Positions 51,662 through 61,437 are shown, numbered from the stretch's first letter. The stretch is 64,000 nucleotides of DNA from Lachnospiraceae bacterium (GCA_004557975.1 SFEV01000007.1:1-64000); one strand, 5' to 3'. The notes: generated by a model from the sequence alone, not told the origin. Numbers and translations are program-made.

Positions 51662-52135
51662 AAAGATCAGTGCTCCGATTGCACCGAACAGTCCGGCGCT
51701 GGCAGCTCCCATAATGATTCCGGCGAGAATGACGCCAAGCATAACGGCCAGGACACTGGATTTGAAATCCATATCAAGCAGGCTGGCAGCCAGTGTTCCT
51801 GTCCATGCGCCCGTTCCCGGCAGAGGGATGCCGACAAAGAGCAGGAGAGCAAGAAACAGTCCGCGGCCAGCCTTGGCCTGCAGTTTCTTTCCTCCCTTTT
51901 CGCCTTTTTCGAGACAGAAGGTAAAAAATTTTCCGATATAAGGTTTGTCTTTGCCCCAGATCAGTACTTTTCTTGCGAACAGGTAAATAATCGGGACGGG
52001 GAGCATATTTCCGACAATGGCAATGATGTACGATGGCAGCAGCGGGAGTCCGAGGGCTATGGCGTAAGGCACAGCTGCACGGAGCTCAATGAGCGGAACC
52101 ATGGAAATAAAAAATACAATCAGATAATTTGTCAT
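51659..52135 (-). CDS. Small multidrug export-family membrane protein
   Basis: The start at 52135 has AAGGAG seven bases upstream and gives 158 residues; an open frame upstream adds 18 unlikely residues. The motif FISMVPLIELRAAVPYAIAL is the mark of the 'small multi-drug export' (COG2426) family, followed by about four more helices, a GxGKKLQAKAGRG-like basic loop and GIPLPGTGAWTGTLAASLL. Its substrate is unproven despite the family name. It lies 44 bp upstream of aroK on the same strand. Confidence 0.88.
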   Translation of the reverse strand: MTNYLIVFFISMVPLIELRAAVPYAIALGLPLLPSYIIAIVGNMLPVPIIYLFARKVLIWGKDKPYIGKFFTFCLEKGEKGGKKLQAKAGRGLFLALLLFVGIPLPGTGAWTGTLAASLLDMDFKSSVLAVMLGVILAGIIMGAASAGLFGAIGALIF

Positions 52136-52345
52136 AGTAATCTCCTTATTAATCTCTTCATGAAAATGTCTGCATGGGCTATTATACATGAAAACAGATT
52201 TTGTGCATAGTACTGAAATCTTATTTTTTGCGAAAGTGAATAAAAATGGAAATTCTACATATACTCACGTTACAGGGAAGGCTGTGCTTTTCCGGAAACA
52301 GTGTCTGCCGGGAATGGAAGCAGGCGCAGAAAAGGAGCGGAGATT

Positions 52346-52774
52346 ATGTGGGGAATATTGACGGCACTGCTGTCAGGTGCACTGATGAGCATCCAGGGAG
52401 TATTCAATACGGAGGTCACAAAACAGACGAGCCTGTGGCTGTCCTCAGCCTTTGTGCAGTTTACGGCGCTGCTTGTATGTCTCGCGGCGTGGCTGTTCAC
52501 AGACAGAACAAACGTGATGACGCTGGCACAGGTGGAGCACAGATACATGCTGCTGTCCGGTGTGATCGGGGCATTTATTACAATTACCGTTGTAAAAAGT
52601 ATGGGAAGCCTGGGACCTGCACGGGCCGCCATGCTGATTGTCATTTCACAGCTTATTGTGGCGTACCTGATTGAACTGCTGGGGATTTTTGGTGTGGAGA
52701 AGCAGCCTCTGGAGTGGAGAAAGGTGATCGGAATGGCGATCTCCATCGCCGGAATAGTCATCTTCAAATGGTAG
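52346..52774 (+). CDS. YdcZ/DUF606-type small DMT transporter
   Basis: ATG 52346 with AAAGGAG eight bases upstream gives 142 residues with about five hydrophobic helices. The pattern GILTALLSGALMSIQGVFN (a tandem small-residue first helix) and the second-half SQLIVAYLIELLGIF, followed by GMAISIAGIVIF, is that of the half-sized drug/metabolite transporters in this family, which work as dimers. What it carries is unknown. It has no partner gene of the same type here. Confidence 0.85.
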   Translation: MWGILTALLSGALMSIQGVFNTEVTKQTSLWLSSAFVQFTALLVCLAAWLFTDRTNVMTLAQVEHRYMLLSGVIGAFITITVVKSMGSLGPARAAMLIVISQLIVAYLIELLGIFGVEKQPLEWRKVIGMAISIAGIVIFKW

Positions 52775-52803
52775 GAAAACAGTAAACCGGAAAATCCGAA
52801 ACG

Positions 52804-52832
52804 TTGACGATTGGTAAAAATACGGGTATAAT
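52804..52832 (+). promoter_or_regulatory. Sigma-A promoter for glgX
   Basis: TTGACG (52804-52809) and TATAAT (52827-52832) are 17 bases apart, 55 bases before the TTG start. The -35 box is itself an in-frame TTG, which an automated caller could mistake for a start. Confidence 0.85.
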
Positions 52833-52887
52833 AATACGCAGCGTTTGCGCCGGAAAACGAAAGAAAAGAGAAACTGGAGGATCAATT

Positions 52888-55029
52888 TTGAAATTTTACA
52901 CACATAAATATACAACAGACATGGAAGTATCGGTCTGTCCGATGGGGGAAATTTCAGGATTTCCCGTAAGGCCGGGCATGTTTGACATCAACGGGGCGAT
53001 GGTACTGCCGGTTGGTGTGAATTTTACAGTTCATACGCATTACGGTACTTCCTGTGAGCTGCTTCTGTTTCGCCGGGGGGAGGAGGAACCCTATGCGGTT
53101 CTGCCGTTTCCCGAAGCATACAAAATCGGTGACGTCTATTCCATGATTGTGTTTGGCCTGAATATTGACGAATTTGAGTATGCATACCGTATCGACGGTC
53201 CCCATGATCCTGCAAAGGGACATACCTTTGACAGGGAAGCAATTCTCCTTGACCCGTATGCCAGGGCAGTGGCGGGACAGCGGATCTGGGGAAAGAAAAA
53301 GGAAAAATCGTATCACGCCCGTGTCGTCAAGGATACCTTTGACTGGGGAGACATGATGCAGTCGAAGCGGGAGATGAGCGATCTGGTGATCTATGAGCTT
53401 CATGTCAGGGGCTTTACGCGTCATCCCTCATCCGGTGTGGAGCATAAAGGAACGTTTGCGGGACTGAAAGAAAAAATTCCATATCTGAAGGAGCTTGGCA
53501 TTAATGCGGTGGAGCTGATGCCGATTTTTGAGTTTGACGAGACGATGAACTCGAGGGAAGTGAACGGAAACCAGCTTCTGGAGTACTGGGGGTATAATAC
53601 CGTCAGCTTTTTTGCGCCGAATTCCAGCTATACTGCTTCCATAGAGTACAATCAGGAAGGAACAGAGCTGAAGGAGCTGATCAGGGCGCTCCACGAGAAC
53701 GGCATTGAGGTGATTCTTGATGTGGTGTTCAACCATACGGCGGAGGGAAATGAATACGGGCCGACCTTCAGCTTTAAAGGCTTTGACAACAGAATTTACT
53801 ATATGCTGACGCCGGACGGAAATTACTATAATTTCAGCGGATGCGGCAATACACTCAACTGTAATCATCCCGTGGTACAGCAGATGATTCTGGAATGTCT
53901 GCGTTACTGGACAGTCAGCTACCGCGTGGATGGCTTCCGGTTTGATCTGGCCAGTATTCTCGGGAGAAATGTGGACGGCTCTCCGATGAACAATCCTCCG
54001 CTTCTGAAAAGCCTTGCGTACGATCCGATTCTGGCCAATGTAAAACTGATTGCCGAGGCATGGGATGCGGGAGGAATGTATCAGGTCGGCAGCTTTCCGG
54101 CCAGCAGACGGTGGGCCGAGTGGAACGGCAGATACCGCGATGCGGTCCGCTCTTTCCTGAAGGGCGAAAACTGGGAAGCTCAGAATGCCGCGTGGAGTAT
54201 ATGCGGCTCCGGAGACCTGTATGGCATGCCGAGTCCCGACTACAGCGGCAGCTACGCAGGCTACAATTCCTGTGTGAATTTCCTGACGTGCCACGACGGC
54301 TTTACCATGTACGATCTCTATGCGTACAACGAAAAACATAACTGGGAAAATGGCTGGAACAACACGGATGGTTCCAACGACAACAGGAGCTGGAACTGCG
54401 GGGCAGAGGGCGAGACGGAGAATCAGGACGTGCTGACGCTGCGGTACCGGATGATCCGCAACGCCTTTGCAGTGCTGATGTGCAGCAGAGGAACACCGAT
54501 GTTTCTGGCAGGAGACGAATTCGGCAATACACAGTTCGGCAACAACAACTGCTACTGCCAGGACAATGTGTGCTCATGGCTGGACTGGAGTCTGCTGAAA
54601 AAGAACAGAGAGCTGTTTGAATTCTTCCGCTTTATGATCGCATTTCGCCACAGACATCCTGTGATCCGCAAAAAGCTGCCGGATGCCGTGTGCGGAATGG
54701 AACCGCTCCACACTCACGATGTCCGCGCCGAGATTCTTGGCATCCCTGGTGATGCGCGCACGTTTGCGGTCAGCTTTGCCGGGTATGACCGGGAAAACGG
54801 CAGGGACGACCTTGTATATATCTGTATCAATACGTACTGGGAGGATGTTACGGTCACGCTACCTGACCTGCGTCGGACGGGCGCATGGTATCTGAGTGTC
54901 AATACGTACGGGGACGGAGAAGGAAGATATTTCTACCCGGAGGGACAGGAGATAAGGATTGACGGTGTGTTTATTATGCGCCCGCGCTCCGTGGCCGTAT
55001 TCACAGGTCGCGGGAACCGATTCTCCTGA
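52888..55029 (+). CDS. glgX: Glycogen debranching enzyme (isoamylase type)
   Basis: It cleaves alpha-1,6 branches in glycogen or limit dextrins. TTG 52888 is chosen: CTGGAGG lies upstream and the earlier in-frame TTG is part of the promoter. The 713 residues have an N-terminal CBM48-type domain, then the GH13 barrel with VVFNHTAEGN, the nucleophile in VDGFRFDLASIL, the acid in LIAEAWDAGG and LTCHDGFTMYDL. No other glycogen gene is in the window, so it is regulated on its own. Confidence 0.93.
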   Translation: MKFYTHKYTTDMEVSVCPMGEISGFPVRPGMFDINGAMVLPVGVNFTVHTHYGTSCELLLFRRGEEEPYAVLPFPEAYKIGDVYSMIVFGLNIDEFEYAYRIDGPHDPAKGHTFDREAILLDPYARAVAGQRIWGKKKEKSYHARVVKDTFDWGDMMQSKREMSDLVIYELHVRGFTRHPSSGVEHKGTFAGLKEKIPYLKELGINAVELMPIFEFDETMNSREVNGNQLLEYWGYNTVSFFAPNSSYTASIEYNQEGTELKELIRALHENGIEVILDVVFNHTAEGNEYGPTFSFKGFDNRIYYMLTPDGNYYNFSGCGNTLNCNHPVVQQMILECLRYWTVSYRVDGFRFDLASILGRNVDGSPMNNPPLLKSLAYDPILANVKLIAEAWDAGGMYQVGSFPASRRWAEWNGRYRDAVRSFLKGENWEAQNAAWSICGSGDLYGMPSPDYSGSYAGYNSCVNFLTCHDGFTMYDLYAYNEKHNWENGWNNTDGSNDNRSWNCGAEGETENQDVLTLRYRMIRNAFAVLMCSRGTPMFLAGDEFGNTQFGNNNCYCQDNVCSWLDWSLLKKNRELFEFFRFMIAFRHRHPVIRKKLPDAVCGMEPLHTHDVRAEILGIPGDARTFAVSFAGYDRENGRDDLVYICINTYWEDVTVTLPDLRRTGAWYLSVNTYGDGEGRYFYPEGQEIRIDGVFIMRPRSVAVFTGRGNRFS

Positions 55030-55069
55030 CAGGATCGTAATAATAATCAATAATATTGTAAAAAAGATG

Positions 55070-55098
55070 TTGCAAGTACGTTACTTTTTCGTTAAAAT
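55070..55098 (+). promoter_or_regulatory. Sigma-A promoter for comEA
   Basis: TTGCAA (55070-55075) and TAAAAT (55093-55098) are 17 bases apart, 46 bases before the comEA start. It may also serve the two-component system and comEC downstream, since gaps are short. Confidence 0.7.
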
Positions 55099-55143
55099 AA
55101 AGAATGCATGAGGGGAACCACGGCATCTGGCTGTCGGGGGGAT

Positions 55144-55836
55144 ATGCAGAAAAGTAAGAGAGGGCTGGCAGCAGCCCTGTTGTGCGTGCTGATTTTCATG
55201 ACCGGATGTTCCGGAGAACAGGATGTTTATCAGGCCGGATGGGAGAGTGAGACGACGGGCGCACGCGATGAGAAAATGACGAAAATGTTTGAAAGTGCAT
55301 CGGATGCAGGCACTGTACAGGCGGCTTCACCGGAGACTGAGACGGATGTTCCGGCCGGATACGTGTATGTATGCGGGGCAGTGAACCAGCCGGGAGTGTA
55401 CCCGGTGACGGAGGACATGCGTCTGTTTGAGGCGGTTGCCATGGCAGGCGGTTTTTCCGTGGATGCTGATGAACAGTGGCTCAACCAGGCATCCCGTGTC
55501 TGTGACGGACAGCGTGTGTACGTGTATACGCTGGAGGAGACGCGGCAGATGGCGCAGAACGGGTCTGCAGGACAGACTGCAGATACATTCGCAGAAATGC
55601 AGGAGGCAGGTGCGGACACAATGTCCGGAATGCAGGATGGACAGCAGAAAGTCAATCTGAATACGGCAGGCCGCGAGGAGCTGATGACGCTTCCGGGGAT
55701 CGGCAGGGCGAAGGCAGATGCGATTGTGCAGTACCGTACGGAGCACGGCAGCTTTAAGAAGATCGAGGAGATACAGAACATATCCGGGATCAAGGAAGCC
55801 GTGTTTGCAAAGATCAGAGATTACATAACAGTTTAA
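55144..55836 (+). CDS. comEA: ComEA-like DNA-uptake protein, predicted lipoprotein
   Basis: ComEA binds incoming DNA outside the membrane and passes it to ComEC. The start at 55144 follows GGGGGGAT and gives 230 residues. The N-terminus ends in the lipobox FMTGC, so it is probably a lipoprotein rather than a simple membrane anchor. An SLBB domain (VYVCGAVNQPGVYPV, then LFEAVAMAGGFS) precedes a helix-hairpin-helix domain at the C-terminus (VNLNTAGREELMTLPGIGRA, then FKKIEEIQNISGI). Confidence 0.92.
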   Translation: MQKSKRGLAAALLCVLIFMTGCSGEQDVYQAGWESETTGARDEKMTKMFESASDAGTVQAASPETETDVPAGYVYVCGAVNQPGVYPVTEDMRLFEAVAMAGGFSVDADEQWLNQASRVCDGQRVYVYTLEETRQMAQNGSAGQTADTFAEMQEAGADTMSGMQDGQQKVNLNTAGREELMTLPGIGRAKADAIVQYRTEHGSFKKIEEIQNISGIKEAVFAKIRDYITV

Positions 55837-55853
55837 ATAAAAGGAGTATTGGC

Positions 55854-56543
55854 ATGGGAAAAAAGGTTCTGGTAGTGGATGATGAAAAACTGATTGTGAA
55901 AGGAATCCGTTTCAGTCTGGAGCAGGATGACATGGAAGTGGACTGTGCTTATGACGGGGAGGAAGCCGTGCGCATGGCAAAGGAAAAGGCGTATGATATT
56001 ATCTTGCTTGACCTGATGCTTCCGAAGCTTGACGGGCTTGAGGTCTGCCAGCAGATCCGTGAATTTTCCGATGTACCGATCGTTATGCTGACAGCCAAGG
56101 GCGACGATATGGACAAAATCCTTGGACTGGAGTACGGTGCCGATGACTATATTACGAAGCCGTTCAATATCCTTGAGGTGAAGGCCCGTCTGAAGGCAAT
56201 CATCAGGAGAACCTCCCAGAAGGCGGCTGTGGAGCCGAAGGGGAAAATCGTCGAGGTAGGTGACCTGGCTCTTGACTGCGAGGGCAGAAGAGTCAGCATT
56301 GCGGGAAAAGAAGTAAACCTCACTGCCAAGGAGTTTGATGTGCTTGAGCTTCTTGTGTTCAACCCGAATAAAGTATACAGCAGGGAAAATCTGCTGAATA
56401 TTGTGTGGGGATACGAGTATCCGGGAGATGTGAGGACGGTAGACGTCCATATCCGCCGTCTGCGCGAAAAGATCGAGGCAAATCCGAGCGAACCGAAATA
56501 TGTACATACGAAGTGGGGAGTGGGTTATTATTTCCAGCATTAA
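55854..56543 (+). CDS. OmpR/PhoB-family response regulator
   Basis: The 229-residue protein has a receiver domain with VVDDEKLI, the phospho-acceptor in LLDLMLP (Asp53), LTAKG and the lysine in YITKPFN, joined to a winged-helix DNA-binding domain ending VRTVDVHIRRLREKIE. Its gene lies 17 bp after comEA and overlaps the sensor kinase gene by 44 bp. Regulon unknown; the domain spacing is of the WalR/PhoP class. AAAGGAG lies eight bases upstream. Confidence 0.95.
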   Translation: MGKKVLVVDDEKLIVKGIRFSLEQDDMEVDCAYDGEEAVRMAKEKAYDIILLDLMLPKLDGLEVCQQIREFSDVPIVMLTAKGDDMDKILGLEYGADDYITKPFNILEVKARLKAIIRRTSQKAAVEPKGKIVEVGDLALDCEGRRVSIAGKEVNLTAKEFDVLELLVFNPNKVYSRENLLNIVWGYEYPGDVRTVDVHIRRLREKIEANPSEPKYVHTKWGVGYYFQH

Positions 56544-57963
56544 GGCAAAAGCAGTCAAGTATTTTAAGAGTCTTCAGGCAAGGATATTTGTCATTTTTAT
56601 TCTTGTCGGTCTGATTCCGATTTTTCTGATGAAATATTTTATTCTGGAAAACTATGAGGCCCAGGCAGTCTCACAGAAGAGTACGATGGTTCAGGAGCAG
56701 TGCCGTCAGCTCACGGATCAGATCAGTGAGACAGGGTATATCAGAGGAAATGAGTCGAAGCAGGTTGACCGCCAGCTGGAGCAGCTGTCCAAGCTCTACA
56801 ACGGCCGTGTGATTATTGTCGACAGCAATTTCCTGATTATCCGGGATACATACGATATTGATGAGGGAAATGTCATCATATCGGAGGAAGTACTGCAGTG
56901 CTTTATGGGAAAGGATTCCGCCAACTACAACCGGGAGAATGAATTTCTTGAGATTACGGTTCCTCTGAGAAATAAGGATACGAAAGAGATGGAAGGAATC
57001 ATGGTGGTCAGTGTGACGACCACCGATGTGGAGGCCGGAAAGGACGCACTGGGAAATACAGTACTGACTCTTCAGATTGTTCTTACGATTCTGATTCTGG
57101 CAGTTGCCTTTTATGTTTCACGCATGCTGACCAGGCCTTTCGGGAAGATCACCAGGTCTCTGGAGGAGGTACGCGGCAGTGTGACGGAGCAGGAGATTTC
57201 GATTCCTGACTATACAGAGACTCAGCTTCTTGCAGAGGCATACAACAGGATGCTCAGGCGAATGAAGCTTCAGGAGGATTCGAGACAGGAATTTGTCTCA
57301 AACGTCTCACATGAGCTGAAGACACCGATCACCTCCATGAAAGTGCTCGCCGATTCGCTGCTGGCTCAGGAGGATGTACCTGTAGAGCTGTATAAAGAAT
57401 TTATGGCAGATATTGCGGAGGAGATTGACCGTGAAAATAAAATCATCTCCGATCTGCTTTCCCTTGTCAAGATGGACAAACGTTCTTCTGATATTCATAT
57501 CGCAGAGACGAATATCAATCAGCTGATTGAGCTGGTGCTTAAGCGTCTGCGCCCCATTGCTGCAAAGCGCGGGATTGAACTGGTGCTGGAGAGTTTCAAG
57601 CCGATTCTCGCGGAAGTGGATGAGACGAAGCTGACGCTTGCAGTCTCCAACCTGATTGAAAACGGAATCAAATACAACAGAGAGGACGGGTGGGTGCACG
57701 TTTCTCTGAATATTGACAGTAAATATTTTTATGTTAAGGTGGAGGATTCCGGAATGGGTATTCCGGAGGAGGCGCAGGAGCATATTTTTGAGCGCTTTTA
57801 CCGCGTGGACAAGTCACATTCCCGTGAGATCGGAGGAACGGGACTGGGACTTGCGATTACGAGAAGTGCTGTTCTGATGCACCATGGCGCTATCAAAGTA
57901 TACAGCAAGGAAGGAGAGGGAACGACCTTTACGGTGCGCATCCCTCTGAAATATGTGCCCTAG
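56500..57963 (+). CDS. Sensor histidine kinase
   Basis: The frame opens at ATG 56500 inside the regulator gene and gives 487 residues; the next likely start is unclear, since no ATG or GTG follows before the first helix. Two membrane helices (about residues 29-48 and 188-208) enclose a 140-residue extracellular sensor region. HAMP follows, then HisKA with the phospho-histidine in SNVSHELKTP (His271) and an ATPase domain with NLIENGIKYN, DSGMGIP and GGTGLGLAI. The GerMN lipoprotein gene follows. Confidence 0.94.
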   Translation: MYIRSGEWVIISSIKAKAVKYFKSLQARIFVIFILVGLIPIFLMKYFILENYEAQAVSQKSTMVQEQCRQLTDQISETGYIRGNESKQVDRQLEQLSKLYNGRVIIVDSNFLIIRDTYDIDEGNVIISEEVLQCFMGKDSANYNRENEFLEITVPLRNKDTKEMEGIMVVSVTTTDVEAGKDALGNTVLTLQIVLTILILAVAFYVSRMLTRPFGKITRSLEEVRGSVTEQEISIPDYTETQLLAEAYNRMLRRMKLQEDSRQEFVSNVSHELKTPITSMKVLADSLLAQEDVPVELYKEFMADIAEEIDRENKIISDLLSLVKMDKRSSDIHIAETNINQLIELVLKRLRPIAAKRGIELVLESFKPILAEVDETKLTLAVSNLIENGIKYNREDGWVHVSLNIDSKYFYVKVEDSGMGIPEEAQEHIFERFYRVDKSHSREIGGTGLGLAITRSAVLMHHGAIKVYSKEGEGTTFTVRIPLKYVP

Positions 57964-58007
57964 TCACGAGGTACAAGGGCAGAACATATCATGCCGGGAG
58001 GAAATCT

Positions 58008-59099
58008 GTGAGAAAAAAATGGAATCTTTTCTGGCTGGTCGCAGTGGTCATGCTGATGCTTGGCGGATGCGGCAGCCGGAGGGAAGAAAAGGGATATACT
58101 GTATATTATACGGACACTACAGGGTCAAAGCTGATGGATGTACCGTATAATCCGGCCGCCGAAACCTTTGATGAGATGATGAAAGAGCTGCTGGGACAGC
58201 TGGCGAATGCGCCCAGCGGGTACATTAGCGTGTTTCCTTCGGATGTCACGGTTAAGGGCTATGAGCGCGGTATTGACGCGCTGAGAATTGATTTTTCCAA
58301 AGAGTACTATGAGCTGGACAATATCGGTGAGATTCTGCTTCGTGCCGCCGTCATCAAAACGATTTCTCAGATCCCCGGTGTCACCAAAATAATGATTACC
58401 GTGGAGGGGCAGCAGCTTGTGGATACGGACGGAAAGCCTGTTCCGGCGATGGATGCGGCCAGCTTTATTGATACGAAGGAGGGCGGAATTAATTCCTACC
58501 AGTACGCGACGCTTACGTGCTATTTTTCTGATACGGCGGGGGAAAAGCTGGTGGCGGAGACGCGTGAGGTCCACTATTCCAGCAATATGATGCTGGAACG
58601 CGTCGTCATGGAACAGCTGATCCGGGGACCGGAGAATGCGGGAGCAAGTGCTGTCGTTTCAGGATCGGCCAAAATTCTCAGTGTCAGTGTGAATAATGGA
58701 ATCTGTACGATCAATCTTGATTCCGAATTCAACAAGGCTCCGTCAGAGAGCACGGTCAGGCCGGAGGTGGCGCTGTATGCCGTTGCAAATTCCATCTGTG
58801 GAGCGTGTGAGACTATCAGCGGCGTAAAATTTGAGATAAATGGAAAAGATGACGTTAAATACCGCGACCAGGTTGAGATTGATCACGTATTTATGCCGGA
58901 CATGCAGTTTGCAAAGAATGAGGATTCCGGGACAGAAGATTCCGTGGAATCTTCGACGGAAGATATACAGACAGAATCCGTAATGCAGACTGAGCAGGCA
59001 TCCGAATCTGATACAGAGCTTCTTTCCGAGGATGAGACATCGGATATGGCAGCAGGCAATCCGGTGGTAGGCATTGATCCGCTGCTGACAAAGGAGTGA
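58008..59099 (+). CDS. GerMN-domain lipoprotein
   Basis: GTG 58008 follows GGGAGG by six bases and gives 363 residues. The signal ends in a lipobox, MLGGC. Two GerMN domains can be seen: residues 25-150 (AVIKTISQIPGVTKIMITVE) and residues 165-300 (VVMEQLIRGPENAG, then VALYAVANSICGACETISGV). The C-terminal 60 residues are Ser/Thr/Glu-rich and probably disordered. GerMN domains occur in the spore protein GerM and in LpqB. Its place after a kinase gene suggests a sensor-associated role. Confidence 0.88.
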   Translation: MRKKWNLFWLVAVVMLMLGGCGSRREEKGYTVYYTDTTGSKLMDVPYNPAAETFDEMMKELLGQLANAPSGYISVFPSDVTVKGYERGIDALRIDFSKEYYELDNIGEILLRAAVIKTISQIPGVTKIMITVEGQQLVDTDGKPVPAMDAASFIDTKEGGINSYQYATLTCYFSDTAGEKLVAETREVHYSSNMMLERVVMEQLIRGPENAGASAVVSGSAKILSVSVNNGICTINLDSEFNKAPSESTVRPEVALYAVANSICGACETISGVKFEINGKDDVKYRDQVEIDHVFMPDMQFAKNEDSGTEDSVESSTEDIQTESVMQTEQASESDTELLSEDETSDMAAGNPVVGIDPLLTKE

Positions 59100-59103
59100 T
59101 GCG

Positions 59104-61437
59104 GTGAAAAGACCGCTGTTATGGTTTGGCGCGGTCTGCTTCCTCGTTCTGGCACTGTTGGGAAATACCGGAGATTCACAGGAGAGTCCTCCGGTATTTT
59201 TTGAAACATGGCTGTCAGAACAAGGTGCAGCGCCGGGCGCATCTGTTGAATTTGAAGGCCGTGTCTCTTCGTGTGACGCGGTATCTGAGGGCTTACGCCT
59301 GTCTGTTTCTGAAGTGACGGTCCGTATACCGGATTCGTCAGAAATTTCTTTTTTACCCGAACAAAAACTGATTTTTACCACAGACCAGATCAATCCTGCA
59401 CCAGGTGACCGTCTGCGTTTTTCCGGCTGTTTTGAATCCTTTGAGTCTGCCCGAAATCCCGGAAATTTTGATGCAAAGCAGTATTATGGCAGTCATAATA
59501 CGGTGGGACGAATAAAAGATGTGAAGCTTCTTGGGTGGAACCGAGGAAGCTTTTCTGTGCGTGGGATGATGCACAGACTGCGGGGAGCACTGCGTATTTC
59601 CTGCGGCAGGATTCTGGGAGATAAGAAGGGGCGGATTCTGTCGGCCATCTGTCTGGGAGAGAAGAGCAATCTGGAGCAGGAATGGAAAAACACGTATCAG
59701 GAGGGCGGAATTTCCCATATTCTGGCAGTTTCCGGACTGCATGTTTCCATGACAGGGATGGGGATTTTTTACATGCTCAGACGGCTGCGGCTGTCATATG
59801 AACTCTCCGCTTTTTTCTCAGGAATGGCAGCATCGCTATACGTGATCATGGCAGGAGGCGGGATATCGGCTACGCGTGCTCTGGTGATGTTTTTCCTGTG
59901 GCTGGGGGCACAGGTCTGCGGCAGAAAGTACGATATGATAACCTCGGTTTCAGTGGCAGCGGTGCTTCTTCTGCTGAAAAATCCGCGTGCTGTAAAAGAC
60001 GCGTCATTTCTGCTGTCCTTCGGTGCAGTGCTTACCCTCGCGGTGCTCGTCCCGTGTGTGAGGGAGACATGCGGGATCAGAAACCGTTTCATCACTGCAG
60101 TAACTGGTTCTGCATGCATCTTTATGGGAATGCTGCCTGTCAGTCTGTATTTCTTCTATCAGGTATCTCCGTGGAGTATTCCCGTCAACATGGCGGTTGC
60201 TGCGCTTATGACTCCTCTGATGGGAACAGGTATGGCGGCTGCCGCTGCAGGAACGTGTTCCCTGGCTGTGGGGACATTCCTGGCAGCTCCGTCGTCATAT
60301 CTGCTCAGTCTGTTTGAACTGCTCTGTAAGCTGGAGCAGCATCTGCCATCTGGCGTGTGGGTTGCCGGACGCCCGAGTGCGGAAAATATAGCGGTGTATT
60401 ATCTTCTCCTGGCAGCAGCGGGACTTTGGACATGGAAACATGGGAAGGAGCCTGCTGTGGCAGGGAAAAAAACTGCTGTGCCGGGAAAACGTGTTTCTGT
60501 CTGTCTGGTATGGCTGATGACTTTTTGTATCTGTATTTCTCTCATGTGCCACAGATCTGAGCGGCAGCTTCGGATTGTCTGTCTCGACGTGGGACAGGGC
60601 GACGGCGCTCTGCTGATGTTTCCCGACGGGACAAGCTGTCTAATAGACGGAGGAAGCAGTTCTGTGAGCAAAGTGTGGGAGTACCGAATCTCACAGACCT
60701 TAAAATATTATGGGGTGTCGAAGCTTGACTGCCTCTTTCTTTCTCATGCGGACAGTGACCACACAAATGGAGTAAAAACGTTTCTGCAGGAATATGAGGC
60801 GGGACCGGATGGGAGGAATGTGCACGGAATTACGTTAGGCAGTCTTGTACTTCCGCCGGTTCTGGAGGAGGACTTCAGTGAGCTTAAGGCAATGGCCGCA
60901 GAACATGGTATCACTGTGCTGACCATGGAAGCGGGGGATAACATCGGCAGATGGTGCTGCGACAAAGACCGGGACAGTGAGAAATTCCTTTGCAGTACTT
61001 GTTTGGGACGGGCCTCCTGGAAACTGGAGTGTCTTGCACCCCGGTCTGAGGCGCTCTCCGGTGAACGGAATGAGGATTCCATGGTTCTGATGGTCCGGTA
61101 TGGGAACTTCCGGATGCTGTTTACCGGGGATCTGGAGAGAGAAGCGGAAAAAAGGCTGGCAGATCAGCAGGAGGAGCTGCGTGCAGACGTACTGAAGGTG
61201 GGGCACCATGGATCAAAGAACGGAACCTCGGAGATGTTCCTTTCCGCTGTGATGCCTGAGGTGGCCGTAATTTCCAGTGGAGAAAACAACCGTTACGGAC
61301 ATCCCGCGCCGGAGACAATTGAAAGACTTCTGGAAGCGGGGGCTGAAATACTGGAAACGTCGCAGGGAGGCGCTGTGACCGTGATGTCGGATGGCAGAAC
61401 ATTTCAGGCAGAATCTTTTGCTGATCAGGATTTATAA
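59104..61437 (+). CDS. comEC: ComEC/Rec2 DNA-uptake channel protein
   Basis: ComEC is the membrane channel that takes in single-stranded DNA. GTG 59104 follows AAGGAG. The 777 residues have an N-terminal helix and OB-like domain, the competence domain with GGISHILAVSGLHVSMTGM, about eight more helices, and a C-terminal metallo-beta-lactamase domain with SHADSDHTNGV and VGHHGSKNGT. It begins four bases after the GerMN lipoprotein gene. ComEA is encoded 3.3 kb upstream. Complete in appearance. Confidence 0.93.
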   Translation: MKRPLLWFGAVCFLVLALLGNTGDSQESPPVFFETWLSEQGAAPGASVEFEGRVSSCDAVSEGLRLSVSEVTVRIPDSSEISFLPEQKLIFTTDQINPAPGDRLRFSGCFESFESARNPGNFDAKQYYGSHNTVGRIKDVKLLGWNRGSFSVRGMMHRLRGALRISCGRILGDKKGRILSAICLGEKSNLEQEWKNTYQEGGISHILAVSGLHVSMTGMGIFYMLRRLRLSYELSAFFSGMAASLYVIMAGGGISATRALVMFFLWLGAQVCGRKYDMITSVSVAAVLLLLKNPRAVKDASFLLSFGAVLTLAVLVPCVRETCGIRNRFITAVTGSACIFMGMLPVSLYFFYQVSPWSIPVNMAVAALMTPLMGTGMAAAAAGTCSLAVGTFLAAPSSYLLSLFELLCKLEQHLPSGVWVAGRPSAENIAVYYLLLAAAGLWTWKHGKEPAVAGKKTAVPGKRVSVCLVWLMTFCICISLMCHRSERQLRIVCLDVGQGDGALLMFPDGTSCLIDGGSSSVSKVWEYRISQTLKYYGVSKLDCLFLSHADSDHTNGVKTFLQEYEAGPDGRNVHGITLGSLVLPPVLEEDFSELKAMAAEHGITVLTMEAGDNIGRWCCDKDRDSEKFLCSTCLGRASWKLECLAPRSEALSGERNEDSMVLMVRYGNFRMLFTGDLEREAEKRLADQQEELRADVLKVGHHGSKNGTSEMFLSAVMPEVAVISSGENNRYGHPAPETIERLLEAGAEILETSQGGAVTVMSDGRTFQAESFADQDL

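Noticed and set aside
52804..52887. An earlier TTG start for glgX
   Set aside because: That TTG is the -35 box of a consensus promoter, so it cannot be part of the main transcript.
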